64,000 bases of DNA from Pterois miles (lineage: Eukaryota > Chordata > Actinopteri > Perciformes > Scorpaenidae): assembly GCA_947000775.1 (NCBI GenBank), contig CAMQGK010000565.1:9658501-9722500 (forward strand), read 5' to 3'. The notes under the pieces are model-generated. The model saw only the letters and a program-made list of their open reading frames with translations, was not told the origin of the DNA and did no database searches. Positions 54,103-64,000 of the stretch are shown here, in pieces (position 1 is the stretch's first letter; every line of letters starts with the position of its first letter). The translations under genes and the position numbers were made by a program.

Positions 54103-56953
54103 ATACACTATGACGTTTTTTTGTAAAATTCTTCAACATTCGATAAAATGACTTTTTTCCACCATAGAATCATTTTGTATGCTATAATACGACCGTTTTC
54201 ATGATTTTTTCCAACATACAAAAATTTGAGTTTTTTTCCTAAAATTTCGACATACTATACTATGACGGTTTTTTTTGTAAAATTTTCTGACATTTCACGA
54301 AATGACTTTTTTCCACCATAGAATCATTTTACATGCTACAATACAACCGTTTTCATGATTTTTTTCAACATCAAAAAAATTTGACGTTTTCATCGAAAAA
54401 TTTCGACATACTATAATATGACGTTTTTTTGTAAAATTTTCCAACATTTCATGAAATGACTTTTTTCCACCATAGAATCATTTTACGTACTATAATACGA
54501 CCGTTTTCATGATTTTTTTCAACATCAAAAAAATTTGACGTTTTCATCGAAAAATTTCGACATACTATACTATGACGTTTTTTTTTGTAAAATTTTCTGA
54601 CATTTCACGAAATGACTTTTTTCCACCATAGAATCATTTTACATGCTATAATACGACCGTTTTCATGATTTTTTTCAACATCAAAAAAATTTGACGTTTT
54701 CATCGAAAAATTTCGACATACTATACTATGACGTTTTTTTGTAAAATTTTCCAACATTTCACGAAATGACGTTTTTCCACCATAGAATCATTTTACATGG
54801 TATAATACGACCGTTTTCATGATTTTTTTCAACATCAAAAAATTTTGACGTTTTCATTGAAAAATTTCGACATACTATACTATGACGTTTTTTTTTGTAA
54901 AATTTTCCGACATTTCACGAAATGACTTTTTTCCACCATAGAATCATTTTACATGCTATAATACGACCGTTTTCATGATTTTTTTCAACATCAAAAAAAT
55001 TTGACGTTTTCATCGAAAAATTTCGACATACTATACTATGACGTTTTTTTGTAAAATTTTCCAACATTTCACGAAATGACGTTTTTCCACCATAGAATCA
55101 TTTTACATGGTATAATACGACCGTTTTCATGATTTTTTTCAACATCAAAAAATTTTGACGTTTTCATTGAAAAATTTCGACATACTATACTATGACGTTT
55201 TTTTTTGTAAAATTTTCCGACATTTCACGAAATGACTTTTTTCCAACATAGAATCATTTTACATGCTATAATACGACCGTTTTCATGATTTTTTTCAACA
55301 TCAAAAAAATTTGACGTTTTCATCGAAAAATTTCGACATACTATGACGTTTTTTTGTAAAATTTTCCAACATTTCATGAAATGACTTTTTTCCACCATAG
55401 AATCATTTTACATGCTATAATACGACCGTTTTCATGAATTTTTTCAACATCAAAATAATTTGACGTTTTTATCGAAAAATTTCGACATACTATACTATGA
55501 CGTTTTTTTGGAAAATTTTCCAACATTTCACGAAATGACGTTTTTCCACCATAGAATCATTTTACATGCTATAATACGACCGTTTTCATGATTTTTTTCA
55601 ACATCAAAATAATTTGACGTTTTTATCGAAAAATTTCGACATACTATACTATGACGTTTTTTTGGAAAATTTTCCAACATTTCACGAAATGACTTTTTTC
55701 CACCATAGAATCATTTTACATGCTATAATATGACCGTTTTAATGATTTTTTTTCAACATCAAAAAAATTTGACATTTTCATCAAAAAATTTCGACATACT
55801 ATACTATGACGTTTTTTTGTAAAATTTTCCAACATTTCACGGAATAACTTTTTTCCACCATAGAATCATTTTACATCCTATAATACAACCATTTTCATGA
55901 TTTTTTTCAACATACAAAAATTTGAGTTTTTTTCCTAAAATTTCGACATACTATACTATGACGTTTTTTTGGTAAAATTTTCAAACATTTCACGAAATGA
56001 CTTTTTTCCACCATAGAATCATTTTACATGCTATAATACGACCGTTTTCATGATTTTTTCAACATCAAAATAATTTGACGTTTTCATCGAAAAATTTCGA
56101 CATACTATACTATGACGTTTTTTTTTTGTAAAATTTTCCGACATTTCACGAAATGACTTTTTTCCAACATAGAATCATTTTACATGCTATAATACGACCG
56201 TTTTCATGATTTTTTTCAACATACAAAAATTTGAGTTTTTTTCCTAAAATTTCGACATACTATACTATGACGTTTTTTTGGTAAAATTTTCCAACATTTC
56301 ACGAAATGACTTTTTTCCACCTTAGAATCATTTTACATGCTATAATACGACCGTTTTCATGATTTTTTTCAACATCAAAACAATTTGACGTTTTCATCGA
56401 AAAATTTCGACATACTATACTATGACGTTTTTTTGTAAAATTTTCCAACATTTTACGAAATGACGTTTTTTTCCACCATAGAATCATTTTACATGCTATA
56501 ATACGACCGTTTTCATGATTTTTTTCAACATCAAAAAGATTTCACGTTTTCATCGAAAAATTTCGACATACTATACTATGACGTTTTTTTTGGAAAATTT
56601 TCCAACATTTCACGAAATGACTTTTTTCCACCATAAAATCATTTTACATGCTATAATACGACCGTTTTCATGATTTTTTTCAACATCAAAAAAATTTGAC
56701 GTTTTCATCGAAAAATTTCGACATACTATACTATGACGTTTTTTTTGTAAAATTTTCCAATATTTCACGAAATGATGTTTTTCCACCATAGAATCATTTT
56801 ACATGGTATAATATGACCGTTTTCATGATTTTTTTCAACATACAAAAATTTGAGTTTTTTTCCTAAAATTTCGACATACTACTATGATGTTTTTTTGGTA
56901 AAATTTTCAAACATTTCACGAAATGACTTTTTTCCACCATACAAAAATTTGAG

Positions 56954-57220
56954 GTTGTGTGTTTCTTTCTTATGGAAACAGCCAGATTTGGATGTGTTCT
57001 CTATGTGGGTTGGTGAGCTGCGTTTCCCCAGAGCTGCCACAAGGGGGAGTACCACCAAAAGCGAGCACTATGTTGTGGCAGGCTGAGCTGGGCTTCCGTC
57101 CCTCAAACGGAAGATAGCCCGCTGGTGAACACATCTAACGACTTATGTCTTGCATTTTCCTGTACCAAACAGGACATACATATATTCTTCAAACAGGTAA
57201 CTCCTGCCGAGGCCTGTAAC
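56954..57220 (+). repeat. Embedded cassette, short copy 3
   Basis: Same as copy 1, including AGAGCTGCC. It lies in a block displaced by 7277 bp from copy 1. Confidence 0.92.
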
Positions 57221-57990
57221 ATATACTATGACGTTTTTTTGGTAAAATTTTCCAGCATTTCATGAAATGACATTTTTCCACCATAGAATCATTTTACATG
57301 CTATAATACGACCGTTTTCATGATTTTTTTCAACATCAAAAAATTTGACGTTTTCATCGAAAAATTTCGACATACTATACTATGACGGGTTTTTTTGGTA
57401 AAATTTTCCAACATTTCACGAAATGACTTTTTTCCACCATAGAATTATTTTACATGCTATAACACGACCGTTTTCATGATTTTTTTCAACATCAAAAAAA
57501 TTTGACGTTTTCATCGAAAAATTTCGACATACTATACTATGACGTTTTTTTGTAAAATTTTCCAACATTTCACGAAATGACTTTTTTCCACCAAAGAATC
57601 ATTTTACATGCTATAATAAGACCGTTTTCATGATTTTTTTCAACATCAAAACAATTTCACGTTTTCATCGAAAAATTTCGACATACTATACTATGACGTT
57701 TTTTTTGTAAAATTTTCCAACATTTCACGGAATGACTTTTTTCCACCATAGAATCATTTTACATGCTATAATACGACCGTTTTCATGATTTTTTTCAACA
57801 TTCGATAAAATGACTCTTTTCCACCATAGAATCATTTTACATGCGACCGTTTTCATGATTTTTTTTCAACATCAAAACAATTTGATGTTTTCATTGAAAA
57901 AATTTCGACATACTATATTATGACGTTTTTTTTTGTAAAATTTTCCAACATTTCACGAAATGACGTTTTTCCACCATACAAAAATTTGAG

Positions 57991-58257
57991 GTTGTGTGTT
58001 TCTTTCTTATGGAAACAGCCAGATTTAGATGTGTTCTCTATGTGGGTTGGTGAGCTGCGTTTCCCCAGAGCCGCCACAAGGGGGAGTACCACCAAAAGCG
58101 AGCACTATGTTGTGGCAGGCTGAGCTGGGCTTCCGTCCCTCAAACGGAAGATAGCCCGCTGGTGAACACATCTAACGACTTATGTCTTGCATTTTCCTGT
58201 ACCAAACAGGACATACATATATTCTTCAAACAGGTAACTCCTGCCGAGGCCTGTAAC
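57991..58257 (+). repeat. Embedded cassette, short copy 4
   Basis: Copy 2-like (AGATTTAGATG) in its left part. It is the first of a 1037-bp tandem pair with copy 5. Confidence 0.92.
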
Positions 58258-59027
58258 ATATACTATGACGTTTTTTTGGTAAAATTTTCCAGCATTTCAT
58301 GAAATGACATTTTTCCACCATAGAATCATTTTACATGCTATAATACGACCGTTTTCATGATTTTTTTCAACATCAAAAAATTTGACGTTTTCATCGAAAA
58401 ATTTCGACATACTATACTATGACGGGTTTTTTTGGTAAAATTTTCCAACATTTCACGAAATGACTTTTTTCCACCATAGAATTATTTTACATGCTATAAC
58501 ACGACCGTTTTCATGATTTTTTTCAACATCAAAAAAATTTGACGTTTTCATCGAAAAATTTCGACATACTATACTATGACGTTTTTTTGTAAAATTTTCC
58601 AACATTTCACGAAATGACTTTTTTCCACCAAAGAATCATTTTACATGCTATAATAAGACCGTTTTCATGATTTTTTTCAACATCAAAACAATTTCACGTT
58701 TTCATCGAAAAATTTCGACATACTATACTATGACGTTTTTTTTGTAAAATTTTCCAACATTTCACGGAATGACTTTTTTCCACCATAGAATCATTTTACA
58801 TGCTATAATACGACCGTTTTCATGATTTTTTTCAACATTCGATAAAATGACTCTTTTCCACCATAGAATCATTTTACATGCGACCGTTTTCATGATTTTT
58901 TTTCAACATCAAAACAATTTGATGTTTTCATTGAAAAAATTTCGACATACTATATTATGACGTTTTTTTTTGTAAAATTTTCCAACATTTCACGAAATGA
59001 CGTTTTTCCACCATACAAAAATTTGAG

Positions 59028-59294
59028 GTTGTGTGTTTCTTTCTTATGGAAACAGCCAGATTTAGATGTGTTCTCTATGTGGGTTGGTGAGCTGCGTTTC
59101 CCCAGAGCCGCCACAAGGGGGAGTACCACCAAAAGCGAGCACTATGTTGTGGCAGGCTGAGCTGGGCTTCCGTCCCTCAAACGGAAGATAGCCCGCTGGT
59201 GAACACATCTAACGGCTTATGTCTTGCATTTTCCTGTACCAAACAGGACATACATATATTCTTCAAACAGGTAACTCCTGCCGAGGCCTGTAAC
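59028..59294 (+). repeat. Embedded cassette, short copy 5
   Basis: Displaced by 1037 bp from copy 4. Its right end (CTAACGGCTTATG, AACATACAC) matches copy 2 rather than copy 4. Confidence 0.92.
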
Positions 59295-62200
59295 ATACAC
59301 TATGACGTTTTTTTTTGTAAAATTTTCCGACATTTCACGAAATGACTTTTTTCCAACATAGAATCATTTTACATGCTATAATACGACCGTTTTCATGATT
59401 TTTTTCAACATCAAAAAAATTTGACGTTTTCATCGAAAAATTTCGACATACTATACTATGACGTTTTTTTTGTAAAATTTTCCAACATTTCATGAAATGA
59501 CTTTTTTCCACCATAGAATCATTTTACATGCTATAATACGACCGTTTTCATGAATTTTTTCAACATCAAAAAAATTTGACGTTTTCATCGAAAAATTTCG
59601 ACATACTATGACGTTTTTTTGTAAAATTTTCCAACATTTCATGAAATGACTTTTTTCCACCATAGAATCATTTTACATCCTATAATACGACCGTTTTCAT
59701 GATTTTTTTCAACATACAAAATTTTGAGGTGTTTTTCGTAAAATTTTCGACATACTATACTATGACGTTTTTTTGGTAAAATTTTCCGACATTTCACGAA
59801 ATGACTTTTTTCCACCATAGAATCATTTTACATGCTATAATATGACCGTTTTAATGATTTTTTTTCAACATCAAAAAAATTTGACATTTTCATCAAAAAA
59901 TTTCGACATACTATACTATGACGTTTTTTTGTAAAATTTTCCAACATTTCACGGAATAACTTTTTTCCACCATAGAATCATTTTACATCCTATAATACAA
60001 CCATTTTCATGATTTTTTTCAACATACAAAAATTTGAGTTTTTTTCCTAAAATTTCGACATACTATACTATGACGTTTTTTTGGTAAAATTTTCAAACAT
60101 TTCACGAAATGACTTTTTTCCACCATAGAATCATTTTACATGCTATAATACGACCGTTTTCATGATTTTTTCAACATCAAAATAATTTGACGTTTTCATC
60201 GAAAAATTTCGACATACTATACTATGACGTTTTTTTTTTGTAAAATTTTCCGACATTTCACGAAATGACTTTTTTCCAACATAGAATCATTTTACATGCT
60301 ATAATACGACCGTTTTCATGATTTTTTTCAACATACAAAAATTTGAGTTTTTTTTTCCTAAAATTTCGACATACTATACTATGACGTTTTTTTGGTAAAA
60401 TTTTCCAACATTTCACGAAATGACTTTTTTCCACCTTAGAATCATTTTACATGCTATAATACGACCGTTTTCATGATTTTTTTCAACATCAAAACAATTT
60501 GACGTTTTCATCGAAAAATTTCGACATACTATACTATGACGTTTTTTTGTAAAATTTTCCAACATTTTACGAAATGACGTTTTTTTCCACCATAGAATCA
60601 TTTTACATGCTATAATACGACCGTTTTCATGATTTTTTTCAACATCAAAAAGATTTCACGTTTTCATCGAAAAATTTCGACATACTATACTATGACGTTT
60701 TTTTTGGAAAATTTTCCAACATTTCACGAAATGACTTTTTTCCACCATAAAATCATTTTACATGCTATAATACGACCGTTTTCATGATTTTTTTCAACAT
60801 CAAAAAAACTTTGACGTTTTCATCGAAAAATTTCGACATACTATACTATGACATTTTTTTGTGAAATTTTGCAACATTTCACGAAATGATTTTTTTCCAC
60901 CATAGAATCATTTTACGTACTATAATACGACCGTTTTCATGATTTTTTCCAACATACAAAAATTTGAGTTTTTTTCCTAAAATTTCGACATACTATACTA
61001 TGACGGTTTTTTTTGTAAAATTTTCTGACATTTCACGAAATGACTTTTTTCCACCATAGAATCATTTTACATGCTATAATACGACCGTTTTCATGATTTT
61101 TTTCAACATCAAAAAAATTTGACGTTTTCATCGAAAAATTTCGACATACTATACTATGACGTTTTTTTTTGTAAAATTTTCCGACATTTCAAGAAATGAC
61201 GTTTTTCCAACATAGAATCATTTTACATGCTATAATACGACCGTTTTCATGATTTTCTTCAACATCAAAAAAATTTGACGTTTTCATCGAAAAATTTCGA
61301 CATACTATACTATGACGTTTTTTTGTAAAATTTTCCAACATTTCATGAAATGACTTTTTTCCACCATAGAATCATTTTACATGCTATAATACGACCGTTT
61401 TCATGAATTTTTTCAACATCAAAAAAATTTGACGTTTTCATCGAAAAATTTCGACATACTATAATATGACGTTTTTTTGTAAAATTTTCCAACATTTCAT
61501 GAAATGACTTTTTTCCACCATAGAATCATTGTACATGCTATAATACGACCGTTTTCATGATTTTTTTCAACATCAAAAAAATTTGACGTTTTCATCGAAA
61601 AATTTCGACATACTATACTATGACATTTTTTTGTAAAATTTTGCAACATTTCACGAAATGATTTTTTTCCACCATAGAATCATTTTACATCCTATAATAC
61701 GACCGTTTTCATGATTTTTTCCAACATACAAAAATTTGAGTTTTTTTCCTAAAATTTCGACATACTATACTATGACGTTTTTTTTTGTAAAATTTTCTGA
61801 CATTTCACGAAATGACTTTTTTCCACCATAGAATCATTTTACATGCTATAATACGACCGTTTTCATGATTTTTTTCAACATCAAAAAAATTTGACGTTTT
61901 CATCGAAAAATTTCGACATACTATACTATGACGTTTTTTTGTAAAATTTTCCAACATTTCACGAAATGACGTTTTTCCACCATAGAATCATTTTACATGG
62001 TATAATACGACCGTTTTCATGATTTTTTTCAACATCAAAAAATTTTGACGTTTTCATTGAAAAATTTCGACATACTATACTATGACGTTTTTTTTTGTAA
62101 AATTTTCTGACATTTCACGAAATGACTTTTTTCCACCATAGAATCATTTTACATGCTATAATACGACCGTTTTCATGATTTTTTTCAACATCAAAAAAAT

Positions 62201-64000
62201 TTGACGTTTTCATCGAAAAATTTCGACATACTATACTATGACGTTTTTTTGTAAAATTTTCCAACATTTCACGAAATGACGTTTTTCCACCATAGAATCA
62301 TTTTACATGGTATAATACGACCGTTTTCATGATTTTTTCCAACATACAAAAATTTGAGTTTTTTTCCTAAAATTTCGACATACTATACTATGACGGGTTT
62401 TTTTGTAAAATTTTCTGACATTTCACGAAATGACTTTTTTCCACCATAGAATCATTTTACATGCTATAATACGACCGTTTTCATGATTTTTTTCAACATC
62501 AAAAAAATTTGACGTTTTCATCGAAAAATTTCGACATACTATACTATGACGTTTTTTTTTGTAAAATTTTCCAACATTTCACGAAATGACGTTTTTCCAC
62601 CATAGAATCATTTTACATGGTATAATACGACCGTTTTCATGATTTTTTTCAACATCAAAAAATTTTGACGTTTTCATTGAAAAATTTCGACATACTATAC
62701 TATGACGTTTTTTTTTGTAAAATTTTCCGACATTTCACGAAATGACTTTTTTCCAACATAGAATCATTTTACATGCTATAATACGACCGTTTTCATGATT
62801 TTTTTCAACATCAAAAAAATTTGACGTTTTCATCGAAAAATTTCGACATACTATAATATGACGTTTTTTTGTAAAATTTTCCAACATTTCATGAAATGAC
62901 TTTTTTCCACCATAGAATCATTTTACATGCTATAATACGACCGTTTTCATGAATTTTTTCAACATCAAAAAATTTTGACGTTTTCTTCGAAAAATTTCGA
63001 CATACTATACTATGACGTTTTTTTTGTAAAATTTTTCAACATTCGATAAAATGACTTTTTTCCACCATAGAATCATTTTGTATGCTATAATACGACCGTT
63101 TTCATGATTTTTTTCAACATACAAAATTTTGAGGTGTTTTTCGTGAAATTTTCGACATACTATACTATGACGTTTTTTTGGTAAAATTTTCCGACATTTC
63201 ACGAAATGACTTTTTTCCACCATAGAATCATTTTACATGCTATAATATGACCGTTTTCATGATTTTTTTCAACATCAAAAAAATTTGACATTTTCATCAA
63301 AAAATTTCGACATACTATAATATGACGTTTTTTTGTAAAATTTTCCAACATTTCATGAAATGACTTTTTTCCACCATAGAATCATTTTACATGCTATAAT
63401 ACGACCGTTTTCATGATTTTTTTCAACATCAAAAAAATTTGACGTTTTCATCGAAAAATTTCGACATACTATACTATGACGTTTTTTTGTAAAATTTTCC
63501 AACATTTCACGAAATGACGTTTTTCCACCATAGAATCATTTTACATGGTATAATACGACCGTTTTCATGATTTTTTTCAACATCAAAAAATTTTGACGTT
63601 TTCATTGAAAAATTTCGACATACTATACTATGACGTTTTTTTTTGTAAAATTTTCCGACATTTCACGAAATGACTTTTTTCCAACATAGAATCATTTTAC
63701 ATGCTATAATACGACCGTTTTCATGATTTTTTTCAACATCAAAAAAATTTGACGTTTTCATCGAAAAATTTCGACATACTATAATATGACGTTTTTTTGT
63801 AAAATTTTCCAACATTTCATGAAATGACTTTTTTCCACCATAGAATCATTTTACATGCTATAATACGACCGTTTTCATGAATTTTTTCAACATCAAAAAA
63901 TTTTGACGTTTTCTTCGAAAAATTTCGACATACTATACTATGACGTTTTTTTTGTAAAATTTTTCAACATTCGATAAAATGACTTTTTTCCACCATAGAA

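Larger units (their letters stand above)
48871..64000 (+). repeat. 155-bp satellite array in a CTTNBP2 intron (runs off the window)
   Basis: Monomers of about 154-156 bp run in order: TTTCGACATACTATACTATG, ACGTTTTTTTGTAAAATTTT, CCAACATTTCACGAAATGAC, TTTTTTCCACCATAGAATCA, TTTTACATGCTATAATACGA, CCGTTTTCATGATTTTTTTC, then AACATCAAAAAAATTTGACG. Two alternative tails occur (AACATACAAAAATTTGAG or AACATCAAAAAAATTTGACG). Higher-order periods and embedded cassettes are listed separately. ORFs here recur only because the repeats recur. Confidence 0.95.

Noticed and set aside
49573..59160. Repeated 60-78-codon ORFs with FLWKQPDLDVFSMWVGELRF
   Set aside because: They recur because the embedded cassette recurs. 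They start in satellite, and no domain or codon-level conservation can be shown.
48871..64000. CENP-B box in the satellite
   Set aside because: No TTCG-TTGGAA-CGGG-like motif was seen in the monomer, so a centromeric role cannot be argued from sequence.

Overview
This window is vertebrate nuclear DNA, almost certainly from a teleost fish. Its coding exons are short and separated by GT-AG introns. The introns hold fish-type tRNA-derived SINEs, hAT-like elements and long (TG)n runs. Two genes are recognisable, and they converge. I cannot name the species from the sequence.

Positions 2291-34165 on the + strand carry the last 18 coding exons of CFTR, the ATP-gated, PKA-regulated chloride/bicarbonate channel (ABCC7). 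These are legacy human exons 9 to 24, or modern exons 10 to 27. Fourteen of the 17 exons before the terminal one have exactly the human length as I remember it. The spliced reading frame stays open for 1108 codons to a TAA after a C-terminal DTRL PDZ ligand. It encodes NBD1, the R domain, TMD2, NBD2 and the tail. The promoter, the N-terminus and TMD1 lie upstream of the window. The introns are dense with repeats.

Positions 34166-42652 are the convergent intergenic region. It holds the CFTR 3' end, transposon copies, a large CTAG-rich inverted repeat, and a partial duplicate of the neighbouring CTTNBP2 terminal-exon region in which a 23-bp unit has expanded about 19-fold.

Positions 42653-46645 on the - strand carry the last six coding exons of CTTNBP2 (cortactin-binding protein 2). 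The tail-to-tail CFTR/CTTNBP2 order matches mammals. Earlier CTTNBP2 exons lie beyond 64000.

From about 46830 to the window end, the intron upstream of those exons is filled by more than 17 kb of AT-rich satellite. It begins as short degenerate units built on a CATAGTATAGTATGTCGAAA motif. The array inverts around a hairpin at 47796-47832 and then matures into monomers of about 155 bp with dimeric and larger higher-order periods. A non-satellite cassette (about 267 bp in five copies, about 900 bp in two) is carried inside the array and amplified with it. This array is the most unusual structure in the window.

The most testable functional observations are UG-repeat tracts against CFTR splice sites (exons 18, 22 and 23), a duplicated fragment of the CFTR exon 13 end inside intron 17a, and a SINE tail that seems to supply the exon 14a polypyrimidine tract.
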